From Desulfobacteraceae bacterium (lineage in GTDB: Bacteria; Desulfobacterota; DSM-4660; Desulfatiglandales; Desulfatiglandaceae): a DNA stretch of 64,000 bases. Below are positions 25,605 through 34,800 of this stretch, in pieces. Every line of letters starts with the position of its first letter. Positions within the stretch are counted from its first letter, which is position 1. Location: the NCBI GenBank assembly GCA_030613055.1, contig JAUWMR010000001.1, positions 142,769 to 206,768 on the forward strand, written 5' to 3'. The position numbers and the translations under genes were made by a program. Under the pieces are notes generated by a model. That model worked only from the letters and a program-made list of their open reading frames with translations. It was not told the DNA's origin and made no database searches.

Positions 25605-27005
25605 TCATCGTGTTTTCTTGAGCCGTAGCTTTGCCACCGCTTCGATATGATATGTATGAGGAAACATGTCAACAGGTTGTATTTCAACTATCTCATAGTC
25701 CTTGCCCATCTGGCCAATATCCCTTGCCATGGTAGCCGGATTGCAGGAGACATAAATGATCTTTTCAGGGACCATTGACAGTACCTGTGCCAATACATCT
25801 TTATGCATCCCGGCCCGGGGCGGGTCAATTATCATAACGTCAGGTTTGGATTGGGTTGTTGCGTCCAGCTTTTCCCGAATATCACCGCAGACAAACCGGC
25901 AATTATAAATCCCATTTTCCAATAAATTTGTCAGTGCGTCCCGGACGGCACTTGCGCTCATTTCTATGCCAGTAACCGCACGGACCTTATTTGCAAGAAA
26001 AATCGGTATAGTGCCTGTTCCACTGTACAGGTCAAGAATCATTTCATTGCCTTCAAGCTCAGCATAGTCCTCCACCTTCCGGTACAAATTTCGTGCGGCC
26101 AAAGAATTGGTCTGGAAAAAGGAGTTTGCCGAAATCCGGAAAGTAAATGGTCCGATCCTGTCCTTGATATGGCCTATCCCCGCAAGAACAACCTCACGAT
26201 CACCCACGGCTATGGAGGCCCTTCTTTCATTAATGTTATTTATCACGGTTTTGACCTGTCTGAATCGCCGGCACAGGGCTTCGGCTAAGGGCAGGACAAT
26301 ATCCGGCCTCTCCTCCGATGTAACCAAATTCACCATCCATTCATCAAAGGCCACCGAATAGCGGATCATCAAAAATCTCCAGAATCCCTCGTGGGTTTTC
26401 AGGCCGTAGACCGGTATCTTTGAGTCCTGTACATATTTCTTTACCTCCAGGAGGATCTGATTCCCTATATCCTGCTGGAGCAGACATGCCCTAATATCTA
26501 TTACCTTGTGATATGTTCCAGGGACATGGAGCCCCAGGGCAAAACCGCCTTCTGTCTCGCGCATATCCATTTCACGCGGGAGGAACCAGCGGCGGTCGGA
26601 AAATGAAAATTCCATCTTATTCCGGTATGCTAATCGCCTTTCAGAGGGAATCACATCATGAACCGGCACCTCTGGTTGCTCCCCGATCCGTGCCATTGCT
26701 TCCTGGATATGGCCCTTTTTGTATTCCAACTGACGCTCGTAGGCTATGTGCTGCCACTGGCACCCCCCGCAATACCCGCTGTAAGGGCATGGGGCATCAA
26801 TCCTGTCAGGGGATTGTTCTAACAGTTCCACTATATTAGCTTCGGCATACCCCTTTTTTTTCCTGATTACCTGCGCCGCCACCTTGTCCCCGGGGACTCC
26901 TCCTCTTACAAATATGACAAACCCGTTATGGCGAGCCACTCCCTGCCCGCCATAGGCCATTTTTTCAATCCTGAGTTCTACTATTTCTCCTTTACGCAAT
27001 TTCAT
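25605..27005 (-). CDS. rlmD: 23S rRNA (uracil-5-)-methyltransferase, RlmD/RumA family
   Basis: SAM-dependent enzyme making 5-methyluridine in 23S rRNA. In 466 residues: N-terminal TRAM domain (about 1-62, KGEIVELRIEKMAYGGQGVAR), a [4Fe-4S] site with Cys73, Cys79, Cys82 (CPYSGYCGGCQWQH) and a fourth Cys in IRACLLQ, SAM-binding DLYSGTGTIPIFLA, VIDPPRAGMH-like IIDPPRAG, and the nucleophile loop YVSCNPATMARD. The iron-sulfur cysteines distinguish it from TrmA. The exact modified base (U1939 or U747 equivalents) cannot be told. Monocistronic; the 3' end abuts the rpsU promoter. Confidence 0.92.
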   Translation of the reverse strand: MKLRKGEIVELRIEKMAYGGQGVARHNGFVIFVRGGVPGDKVAAQVIRKKKGYAEANIVELLEQSPDRIDAPCPYSGYCGGCQWQHIAYERQLEYKKGHIQEAMARIGEQPEVPVHDVIPSERRLAYRNKMEFSFSDRRWFLPREMDMRETEGGFALGLHVPGTYHKVIDIRACLLQQDIGNQILLEVKKYVQDSKIPVYGLKTHEGFWRFLMIRYSVAFDEWMVNLVTSEERPDIVLPLAEALCRRFRQVKTVINNINERRASIAVGDREVVLAGIGHIKDRIGPFTFRISANSFFQTNSLAARNLYRKVEDYAELEGNEMILDLYSGTGTIPIFLANKVRAVTGIEMSASAVRDALTNLLENGIYNCRFVCGDIREKLDATTQSKPDVMIIDPPRAGMHKDVLAQVLSMVPEKIIYVSCNPATMARDIGQMGKDYEIVEIQPVDMFPHTYHIEAVAKLRLKKTR

Positions 27006-27031
27006 GGTTTTTCATTTGTCTCGGGTTGTTT

Positions 27032-27363
27032 GTAACAGGTCAATATGTCGGGGCATATTTTTTACCACGAAGGACACGAAAAGGGACGTTCCCATATAAA
27101 ATGTGATGGCTTCGTAAAAAGTCAAATTTTCTTGTTTATCTGGATTCCCGCCTACGCGGGAATGACGATAAAGTATTTAATATCAAGCAGATATGATAGC
27201 CGTCATACCCGCGAAGGCGGGTATCCAGGCGTTTAAATGACTTTTTACGGGTTTATCAAATGTAGTTCTTCGTGTTTTTCTTGATCTTCGTTGTGAGCTA
27301 TTTCCTTTCATTTTAAGTAGGGCATTGTTATGGACAGAAAGCCCCTGGTTATTGAGTAGATAC
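27032..27363. repeat. Inverted-repeat element, copy E, with a nested element
   Basis: Ends GTAACAGGTCAATATGTCGG (27032) and, on the reverse strand, GTATCTACTCAATAACCAGG (from 27363). Next to both ends are matching internal stretches of the TTTACCACGAAGGACACGAA type. A different inverted-repeat element (27112-27250) sits in the middle. This occupies most of the gene-free interval between rlmD and the pilin operon. Confidence 0.7.
27112..27250. repeat. Inverted-repeat element H1 (TCGTAAAAAGTC ends), nested in copy E
   Basis: TCGTAAAAAGTC (27112-27123) and GACTTTTTACGG (27239-27250) form the ends; inside are GGATTCCCGCCTACGCGGGA and GTCATACCCGCGAAGGCGGG hairpins in opposite orientation. A related copy lies at 58660-58800 and a single end at about 59812-59823. 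Confidence 0.75.
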
Positions 27364-27567
27364 TATTATCATCACATATTGTTCATGACAAGCAGGATGG
27401 AACAAGCGTCATTCGATAAATCCGCTCCTACAGTTGCTTGTGAACACACGTAGTGTAAAAAAACTTAACAGTTGGCAAATCATTTAACACAAACAAGGGT
27501 ATTCAGACAAGGCGCAAAATAAAACGATAGCCTTTTTCCTTCGTATAAACAGGCTGATAGCAAAAAA
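27364..27567. other. Gene-free stretch before the minor pilin operon
   Basis: AT-rich, no convincing ORF with a ribosome-binding site, and no clear sigma-54 element (no TGGCAC-N5-TTGC match). Nothing else recognised. Confidence 0.4.
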
Positions 27568-27597
27568 TTGACGTTATGGTATGGATTTTGCTATAAA
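27568..27597 (+). promoter_or_regulatory. Sigma-70 promoter of the minor pilin operon
   Basis: TTGACG (27568-27573), 18-bp spacer, TATAAA (27592-27597), start point near 27604. It overlaps the first possible start codon (27581) of the pilin ORF and therefore argues for a later start. Confidence 0.55.
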
Positions 27598-27619
27598 ATT
27601 TAGGTTAGCGGGAATTTTC

Positions 27620-28138
27620 ATGGAGCAAATGATGAAGAAAAACAGGGCAAGGATAAAAAAGGAACACGGTTTTACATTAATGGAGGTATTGGTAGTGATT
27701 GCATTAATCGCTATCCTTTCAGCCATTGCCGTGCCCAACTTCTTTACCTGGCTTCCGAAGTATAGACTAAAAAGCGCCGTGACCGATCTTTTTTCCAACA
27801 TGCAGTTGGTAAAACTACAGGCCGTTAAGACAAACCAAAGTGTAAGCATCACATTTTTAGCAGGTCCCGAACGATATCAATTTACAATCCTGGGAGATAC
27901 AAGAACTATTTCTTTGAGTGACACTTACAGAAGCGGCATCATGTTTGGACGACCTGCCGCGGACCCAGGAGATACAGTTACATATGTTTCGGACATAGTA
28001 ACATTCAATTCCCGCGGCATCAGTAATTGGGGATATGCCTATCTGACAAACTCTGATAATACCGGCTATTACCGTGTAGGCGCCTTAATCTCGGGTGTTA
28101 TCAGATTAGAAAAATGGGTCAACGGTAGTTGGCAGTAA
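27620..28138 (+). CDS. fimT: Minor pseudopilin, GspH/FimT family
   Basis: A 172-residue class III prepilin. Type IV leader ending KKEHG with cleavage before FTLMEVLVVIALIAILSAIAVPNF (Glu5 present in the mature form), then the GspH/FimT C-terminal beta domain with FSNMQLVKLQAVKTNQSV. FimT/FimU-type minor pilins prime pilus assembly. The start at 27620 is chosen over 27581 because a promoter overlaps the latter; ATG codons at 27629 and 27632 are also possible. First gene of the minor pilin operon, followed by pilW at 45 bp. Confidence 0.88.
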   Translation: MEQMMKKNRARIKKEHGFTLMEVLVVIALIAILSAIAVPNFFTWLPKYRLKSAVTDLFSNMQLVKLQAVKTNQSVSITFLAGPERYQFTILGDTRTISLSDTYRSGIMFGRPAADPGDTVTYVSDIVTFNSRGISNWGYAYLTNSDNTGYYRVGALISGVIRLEKWVNGSWQ

Positions 28139-28183
28139 GTTAAGCAGGATTGATTTTTACAGTTTTTATTATGGTAAAGTCAT

Positions 28184-28861
28184 ATGCATGATAAAAGTAG
28201 AGGTTTTACACTGATCGAACTCATGGTAGCCATGGCCATATCGGGCGTTGTTCTTGCCGGGATATACACCACCTACCAGGCTCAACAGGAATCATACATC
28301 GTCCAGGAACAGGCTTCGGCAATGCAGCAAAACATCAGGGCCGCCATGTATCATCTCGAGAAAGACATCAGGATGGCGGGATATGATCCAACGAATAATT
28401 TAGGACCAAAATTTTTAATTGCAAACTCTTTTGAATTGCAAATTCAGATGGACCTCAATGAAAATGGAACAGTATTAGGTTCCGGAACCGACCCTAATGA
28501 ACGGGCACGGTACAAACTTACGAATGATGGTAATGACGACGGAATCGCTGATGGCTCCCCATGCCGTTTAGGGAAAGAAATTTGGGGTGGTGGCCTTCAA
28601 TCAGTGGCCGAAAACATTGACGCGCTCAACTTTGTTTATCTCGATAGAGATGGCGCGGTCACGGCCGTCCGTGCAGACATAAGGGCGGTTCGGGTAACCA
28701 TTGTGGCCAGGGCCGCAAGATTTGAGAGGGGATATGTAAACAATACGCAGTACTTCAACCAGAATCCAGATGGAGCGGAGGTTATTTTACCTTCACAAGG
28801 CGACAACTTCCGGCGTAAGAGACTGAGCGTACACATCGACTGCAGGAATATGGGAATGTAA
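28184..28861 (+). CDS. pilW: Minor pilin PilW
   Basis: A 225-residue prepilin with a very short leader, MHDKSRG, cleaved before FTLIELMVAMAISGVVLAGIYTTY. The region QQNIRAAMYHLEKDIRMAGYDPT is typical of PilW, and the large C-terminal domain is consistent with a minor pilin at the pilus tip. The ribosome-binding site is weak. It is followed by pilV after 13 bp. Confidence 0.9.
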   Translation: MHDKSRGFTLIELMVAMAISGVVLAGIYTTYQAQQESYIVQEQASAMQQNIRAAMYHLEKDIRMAGYDPTNNLGPKFLIANSFELQIQMDLNENGTVLGSGTDPNERARYKLTNDGNDDGIADGSPCRLGKEIWGGGLQSVAENIDALNFVYLDRDGAVTAVRADIRAVRVTIVARAARFERGYVNNTQYFNQNPDGAEVILPSQGDNFRRKRLSVHIDCRNMGM

Positions 28862-28874
28862 GGAAAATGAAATC

Positions 28875-29303
28875 ATGAAAAATAATCAAAAGAAAACCAA
28901 CCACATGACACCAGGGCATCCGGCTATGAGTAAAGAGGCAGGCTATACACTCATTGAAGTCATTATCGCCATGGCAATCCTGAGCATTGGCCTTCTTGCC
29001 GTCGGTTATATGCAGATCACGGCCATTAACAGCAACACAACCGGAAGTCGAATTACAGAGGGAACCACCGTTGCCTTAGGCAAGATGGAAGAGCTTATTA
29101 CCCTCAGGTATACACACGCCGACCTGGCTGCCGGAAATCACCCTGATCCAAACTCGAATGATCATCCTGGTTTTAGTCAAACCTGGGATGTCGTTGATAA
29201 CAGCCCTGTCGCAAACGCCAAGCGCATAACCGTGACAGTAAGATGGGCAGAAATAGGCAGGCAGAGACGAACGCAGCTTATGTTCATTAAACCACAGATT
29301 TAA
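28875..29303 (+). CDS. pilV: Minor pilin PilV
   Basis: A 142-residue prepilin. Leader of 23 residues ending SKEAG, then YTLIEVIIAMAILSIGLLAVGYMQ: Tyr replaces the usual Phe at mature position 1, which prepilin peptidases tolerate. The motif GLLAVGYMQITAINSN and the length are typical of PilV. It lies between pilW and, after an inverted-repeat element, pilX. Confidence 0.9.
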   Translation: MKNNQKKTNHMTPGHPAMSKEAGYTLIEVIIAMAILSIGLLAVGYMQITAINSNTTGSRITEGTTVALGKMEELITLRYTHADLAAGNHPDPNSNDHPGFSQTWDVVDNSPVANAKRITVTVRWAEIGRQRRTQLMFIKPQI

Positions 29304-29340
29304 TTACGATGAGGAATCCGCAAAAAGGCGCAAAAATATC

Positions 29341-29463
29341 GTGACTACTCACGTAGTCAGGCTGAAGGTGTTTAGACTGAAGATAGAAGGTATCAGTACT
29401 GAGATAAAAGGACTGAGGGCTAAGTAAAAAGCTTAGGCCCCGCTAAATAACCTGAGCAGTTAC
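29341..29463. repeat. Inverted-repeat element P2 between pilV and pilX
   Basis: Starts GTGACTACTCACGTAGTCAG (29341) and ends CCTGAGCAGTTAC (29451-29463). The first 43 bp are identical to the inverted end of P1 at 24020-24062. It separates pilV from pilX by 186 bp in an otherwise tight operon. Confidence 0.75.
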
Positions 29464-29489
29464 AAAATATCTTTGTAGGGGAAAAACTA

Positions 29490-30035
29490 ATGAAGGATGA
29501 CGTTCTAAATAAAAAAAATGAAGAAGGGTCGGTTTTGATCATATCCCTGATCATGATTGTCTTGCTTACTTTGTTAGGGATAACCGCCACGAGGACATCA
29601 ACCATCGAGGTGCAGATCGCCACAAATGATAAGTTTTATAAGCAAAACCTTTGTGTGGCCGATGGCACGGTTATGGAATGCGTCCAGACGCTGGAAAACG
29701 CCGGCCCTGCGGTTAAAGAAATGACTATCGGCCGGGATCCGTGGATAATGGATGATGTCGATAATGACAACATCGGTATCTGCGTAAGCGGGGTAACGGT
29801 TTCAAGCAATATGACCAATGCTGCTGCCCGTGATGACACCAACTGGCCCGTCGCATGCATCCAGGCATCACTTGATCCGAACAACAGCGAGTTCATGGCC
29901 TTTTACGGGGGCGTTGTTCCCGGCAGCTCTTTAGACATGACCAAACCCACCATTCACGGTTTTAGCGTTTTTGGCCGGAGCCAGCGTAACAACGGCCGTG
30001 TTGTCGTTGGAGTCGGCTACAGAAAAGCTATTTAG
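29490..30035 (+). CDS. pilX: Minor pilin PilX
   Basis: A 181-residue protein with the PilX N-terminal pattern: a short charged leader ending EEG, then SVLIISLIMIVLLTLLGITATRTS. PilX pilins lack the canonical F-T-L-I-E and begin S-x-L-I/V like this one. The region EVQIATNDKFYKQNLCVADG is also family-like. In Pseudomonas PilX is directly followed by PilY1; here 1.8 kb of toxin-antitoxin genes lie between them. Confidence 0.9.
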   Translation: MKDDVLNKKNEEGSVLIISLIMIVLLTLLGITATRTSTIEVQIATNDKFYKQNLCVADGTVMECVQTLENAGPAVKEMTIGRDPWIMDDVDNDNIGICVSGVTVSSNMTNAAARDDTNWPVACIQASLDPNNSEFMAFYGGVVPGSSLDMTKPTIHGFSVFGRSQRNNGRVVVGVGYRKAI

Positions 30036-30072
30036 GAAGGGGAAATATTACCTCCCAAGAGGATTATTGAAT

Positions 30073-30465
30073 ATGCTCGATAAAGACCAAATTGAAAAAA
30101 TAATTGCTTTTGCCGAGCAATATCCTGTCATCTCAGCCATATACCTCTTTGGCTCACATGCATCAGGTCATGGGAGAACAAAAAGTGATATTGATCTGGG
30201 CGTGTTATTTAATGAGGATATGGATGGTTTTACAAGAATAAATATGGAGACTGAAATCTCGAACCGCCTAAAGAAAGACGTCGATCTTGTTGATATGAGA
30301 AAAAGCGGCCCGTTCCTGCGGCACCAGATCTATAAATACGGAAAGACCATCTATCATGATGGGAGTGATTTCCCTTTCATATTCAGGGCTAATTCCATTC
30401 GTGACTATTTAGACACCAATTACTTGAAAAGGCAAAGGATGGCTATCCTCCATGGTCAATCATGA
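30073..30465 (+). CDS. mntA: Antitoxin nucleotidyltransferase MntA
   Basis: A 130-residue minimal nucleotidyltransferase. The catalytic motif is complete: Gly27-Ser28, ten residues, Asp39-x-Asp41 (FGSHASGHGRTKSDIDLG). In characterised systems MntA neutralises HepT by adding AMP to a Tyr next to its active site. The ORF is open upstream into pilX, but ATG 30073 begins the family-like MLDKDQIEK and lies after GAGG. It overlaps hepT by 14 bp, the usual arrangement. Confidence 0.88.
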   Translation: MLDKDQIEKIIAFAEQYPVISAIYLFGSHASGHGRTKSDIDLGVLFNEDMDGFTRINMETEISNRLKKDVDLVDMRKSGPFLRHQIYKYGKTIYHDGSDFPFIFRANSIRDYLDTNYLKRQRMAILHGQS

Positions 30466-30892
30466 CGTCATTCTGAGAAAAATCGGAAAACTAAAAGAAT
30501 ATGTAGACGAACTTCGCCTGTCAAAAGATATCACCTGGGAAAAATACAAGAAAGATATACGTGCTCGTGCTTTTGTTGAGCGGTACATTCACATCGCTAT
30601 TCAGAATGTTTTTGATATCGCAAATCACATAATTTCCTACCAGGGATGGAAGGAGCCTGACACCTACAGGGAATCCTTTAGTGTCCTTGCATCACATGGG
30701 GTCTTGCCCGATGAAAAGGTATCCGATTTTCAAAATATGGCGTCGTTCAGAAACATGCTGATTCACCACTATGAAAAAGTAGACAATGCGGTGGTCTTTA
30801 GTATTTTCAAGAATAAATTAGGGGACTTTGATCTTTTTCGCGAGTTTATTCTGGAATATATGAAGAAGAATACATCTAATGTAAAGCGTTGA
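30452..30892 (+). CDS. hepT: HEPN-domain toxin HepT
   Basis: A 146-residue HEPN (DUF86) ribonuclease. The RX4HXY motif is intact: Arg100, His105, Tyr107 in SFRNMLIHHYEKV; the Tyr is the expected AMPylation target of MntA. All-helical. It overlaps mntA. Its last 28 residues (KNKLGDFDLFREFILEYM...) are nearly repeated in a remnant at 31665-31772, on the far side of a second toxin-antitoxin pair. Confidence 0.9.
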   Translation: MVNHDVILRKIGKLKEYVDELRLSKDITWEKYKKDIRARAFVERYIHIAIQNVFDIANHIISYQGWKEPDTYRESFSVLASHGVLPDEKVSDFQNMASFRNMLIHHYEKVDNAVVFSIFKNKLGDFDLFREFILEYMKKNTSNVKR

Positions 30893-30960
30893 CACCACAA
30901 TCTAAATTTCATTCAAGTAATAATTAAATTCGTATTTTTTCTGGAGTGAGGAGCTTTAAA

Positions 30961-31158
30961 ATGCCTACTCGACGGGATATTACCCTTGAAGCAATTTATG
31001 AAAAAGTTATTGATTTGCAACGTGATGTAGCTGAAATAAAAAAGACTCTAATTGAAGAGCCTGAATTGCGCGATGACTTTGTTCTGCGAATGAAAGAGAT
31101 CGACCTTGAAAAGTCAATCACTGTTGAAGACTTCGGAAAGAGATACGGTTTAAAGTAA
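30961..31158 (+). CDS. Putative antitoxin of a RelE-type pair
   Basis: A 65-residue acidic/helical protein with a central charged helix (LQRDVAEIKKTLIEE) and a C-terminal segment EKSITVEDFGKRYGLK of the kind that antitoxins use to cover the RelE toxin. No N-terminal DNA-binding fold is recognisable. The ATG at 30961 has GAGGAG 6-7 nt upstream. Its stop overlaps the toxin start (TAATG). The identification rests mainly on the partner gene. Confidence 0.75.
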   Translation: MPTRRDITLEAIYEKVIDLQRDVAEIKKTLIEEPELRDDFVLRMKEIDLEKSITVEDFGKRYGLK

Positions 31159-31424
31159 TGTATCTGCTTGCCATTAAAGAGCAACTGGACAGAAAATTCC
31201 AGAAAATTCAGAAAAAAGACAAGGATATGATTCGAATAATTACCAGGAAGGTGCAGGATATCCTTATTGACCCTTATCGTTTTAAACCGTTGAAAAAACC
31301 GTTACAAAATAAGCGCAGGCTTCACATCGGCGGCTCTTTTGTATTGATATACGAAATTAATGAGGAAGAAAAAATAGTAACACTACTTGATTTTGATCAT
31401 CATGATAACGTCTACAAAACATAA
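31158..31424 (+). CDS. RelE/ParE-superfamily toxin
   Basis: An 88-residue toxin of the RelE/StbE group, which cuts mRNA at the ribosome. Typical features: basic helices KFQKIQKKDKDMIRIITRKVQDIL, then PYRFKPLKKPLQNKRRLHIGGSFVLIYEINEEEKIVTLLDFDHHDNVY, where the Arg of RRLHIG and the strand pattern VLIYEI...TLLDFDHHD are the fold's signature. It overlaps the antitoxin gene by 1 bp. Confidence 0.88.
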   Translation: MYLLAIKEQLDRKFQKIQKKDKDMIRIITRKVQDILIDPYRFKPLKKPLQNKRRLHIGGSFVLIYEINEEEKIVTLLDFDHHDNVYKT

Positions 31425-31664
31425 AAAATTTGCAATAAATAATATCGTCAAAAATAATGATTTGGCCCCTTTTCAGGCATGAGAACTGAAAGCCTAAAGC
31501 TGGATGTTCATCTGTGGGAGATATTCTAAAGGAACGAGAAAAGAAAAAGATCAGGAAGCAGCCGGTGAAGGATCAAGTAATTGTTTAATTGGCGAGAAAC
31601 GGGCAACAATTTGATGCCACCCGTAACTCGTTACTTATCACTCGTAACTACAAAGGTATTTGCC
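31425..31664. other. Gene-free stretch downstream of the RelE pair
   Basis: AT-rich. A short possible frame (about 31509-31586, GDILKEREKKKIRKQ) has no clear start and may be a fragment. Nothing else recognised. Confidence 0.35.
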
Positions 31665-31772
31665 ATGAAAAATATTATTAAGAATAAGTCAGAGGACTTT
31701 GATCTTTTTCAGGAGTTTATTCTGGAATATCTTAAAATGACGAAGAGTAATATGTCCGATATAAAGCGCTGA
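31665..31772 (+). pseudogene. 3' remnant of a second hepT gene
   Basis: Encodes MKNIIKNKSEDFDLFQEFIL... and ends SDIKR; it matches the last 30 residues of HepT (KNKLGDFDLFREFILEYM...NVKR) in both protein and DNA (an almost identical stretch from GACTTTGATC to GGAATAT). The HEPN active-site region is missing, so it cannot be functional. It lies between the RelE toxin and pilY1. Confidence 0.75.
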
Positions 31773-31833
31773 GCCCGATTCTCGATTCACACTTGATTAA
31801 GTAAATTAAGATCTTCAAAGGAGATCATATAAT

Positions 31834-34800
31834 ATGAGAAAATTAACAACGCTAATAATACTTTTGTCCGTTTTCATTATGACGCCTTCCATTGCAAATG
31901 CGATTACAGTTTCAATCTCAGATGTAGCTCAGAATGAAAACAACGGAAATATGACTTTCACCGTTACAATTACAGATGACACTGTTACTGGCAATGCCAA
32001 ATTTAATTATGCGACAGTTGATGGTACAGCCACAACGGGTGACAATGACTATACAAGTGCCACAGGTACAGTAACATTTAACAATGGGGACCCTGTGGGC
32101 GCGACCAGGACATTTGATGTACCTATCACCGGAGACACCAAAGTTGAAGATGATGAAACTTTCACGGTTACCCTGACTCCTCAAGGCACTGATACTGTTG
32201 CCGACAGTCCTGCGACGGGCACCATAAACAATGATGATGCGGCAACGCTTGCGATAGATGACGTTACGCATAACGAGGGCAACGCCGGGGGAACGACCTA
32301 CACCTTTACCGTAACCCTTACGGGAGACGTGGACCAGGCATTCACTGTGGCCTACGCTACGGCAGACGACTCCGCCACGGCACCCGACAATGCCTACACG
32401 GCGGTAGCAGCGACCGCTCTGAATTTTGCGGGTACGAACGGAGAGACCCAGACCTTTAATATTACGGTCAACGGCGACACAAAGGTTGAGGCGGACGAGA
32501 GGTTTTTCGTGAACCTGTCGAACGTCCTGGCTGGCGGCAAGGACGTAACCATCAGTGATGCCCAGGGTGATGGCAATATCACGAATGATGATACGGCAAC
32601 GCTTGAGATAGATAACGTTACGAATAACGAGGGCAACGCCGGGGGAACGACCTACTCCTTTACGGTAACCCTTACGGGAGCCGTAGATCAGGCGTTTACT
32701 GTGGACTACGCTACGGCAGACGACTCAGCCACGGCAGCCGACAATGACTACAATGCGGTGGCGGCGACCGCTCTGAATTTTGCGGGTACGAACGGAGAGA
32801 CCCAGACCTTTAATATTACGGTCAACGGCGACACAAAGGTTGAGGCGGACGAGAAGTTTTTCGTGAACCTGTCGAACGTCCAGGCTGGCGGCAAGAATGT
32901 AACCATCAATGATCCCCAGGGTAATGGCAATATCACGAATGATGATGCGGCGACGCTGACGATCGCAGGCGTGACCCTGAACGAGGGCAGCGGCGGCGGC
33001 ACGACGGATTTTGACTTCACGGTGACGCTGGACAATGACGTTCAAGACGGGTTTACAGTTGCTTACACGACGGACGATGGTACGGCCACGGTCGCCGACG
33101 GTGATTACACAGACAACGACAGCTCTCTGAACTTTGCAGGGACTGCCGGCGAATCGCATACAATCACGGTTGCGGTGACCGCGGATGGTGTGGTCGAGGC
33201 AGACGAGGCTTTCACTGTGGCGCTGGGTACGGTGACGCCTGTTAGTGCCGATGCGGGTGACATTACCAAGGTTGGCAGTCCTGCGACGGGCACGATCACG
33301 AATGATGACAGATATCAAATTACAATAGATGATCCCACTGTTAATGAGGGTGTGGGAAACGCTACTTTTACCGTATCAATCTCCCCGGCACTCCAGGCAG
33401 GCGATACAGTTACGGTCGATTATGCAACGTCAAACGGCTCTGCTGTAGCACCGGGGGATTATACAACAACCAACGGTACCCTTACAATCAACACTCCCGG
33501 GGCCACAACCGGTACTTTCACCGTACCTATTATTAATGACACTACTGTAGAAAATGCCGAAAACTTTGTCGTCGATCTCTCCACTTCCACCCCTGCTGCC
33601 ACCACCAATATCAGCGATTCCCAGGGAACATGTACGATAAATGACAATGACGAGTATGTATTTTCCATAGCGGATGCTACTGCTGTAACCGAGGGTACGC
33701 CTGCGAGTTTTCGTATCTCTGTGACGCCGGTAGTTGCGACCGGTCATGTGGTGACGGTGGATTATTCTACGACTCCTGGGACGGCCACGGGGGGTGGCAC
33801 TGATTACACGAATGCGGTGAGTGTACCGGCGACGGTGTCTCCTGGTGCTACTTTCGTGGATGTTACTGTGGCGACCAATGATGATGCTCTGGTTGAGGAT
33901 CAGGAGCAATTTACTGTAACCCTGGATCCTGGCAGCGCCAGTTCGAGTGTGGGCAGTGCGAGTATCAGCAGTGTTGTGGGTGATGATACAAGCACAGGCA
34001 CGATCAACGACAATGACACGGCAACGGTGGGTTTAACGTTGGCGAGTGATGGTGCGGAGCCGGCGACGAGCGCGACGTTCACGGTGACGATGACGAAGAC
34101 GAACAACACGGGCAGTCCGATCACGGTAAGCTACATCTTTACTGATGGTACGGCGACCGGTGGTGCCGGTGTTGCTGGAGACGATTACGATAACACGACG
34201 ACGAGTGTTCCGATTCCCAACGGCAGTGCCACGGCGACGATCACGGTTCCTGTTTTTGACGATGCGCTGGTGGAGGCGACCGAAGCCTTTCAGGTGACGT
34301 TGACGTCGACGGATAATGGCCAGGTGACGGTATCTGGCGGCGGGCCGATCAGTGCGGACATCACGAGTGATGATGCGGCAACGCTTGCGATAGATGACGT
34401 TACGCATAACGAGGGCAACGCCGGGGGAACGACCTACACCTTTACCGTAACGCTTACGGGAGCCGTAGATCAGGCGTTTACTGTGGACTACACTACGGCA
34501 GACGACTCAGCCACGGCAGCCGACAATGACTACAATGCGGTGGCGGCTACCGCGCTGAATTTTGCGGGTACGAACGGAGAGACCCAGACCTTTAATATTA
34601 CGGTCAACGGCGACACAAAGGTTGAGGCGGACGAGAGGTTTTTCGTGAACCTGTCGAACGTCCAGGCTGGCGGCAAGAATGTAACCATCAGTGATGCCCA
34701 GGGTGACGGCAATATCACGAATGAGGACTTATATAGTATAGACGCCAGCGCCGGACCCAACGGGGCCATCGACCCATCGGGGGTTTCCAGCGTAACCTGC

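Noticed and set aside
27451..27500. Sigma-54 promoter before the minor pilin operon
   Set aside because: TTGGCAAATC is present but the matching TGC element at the proper spacing is absent; a sigma-70 match lies closer to the gene.
32236..34727. Regular repeats that might suggest a CRISPR array
   Set aside because: The repeat unit is about 355 bp, codes for Calx-beta domains in one open frame, and has no short repeat-spacer structure.
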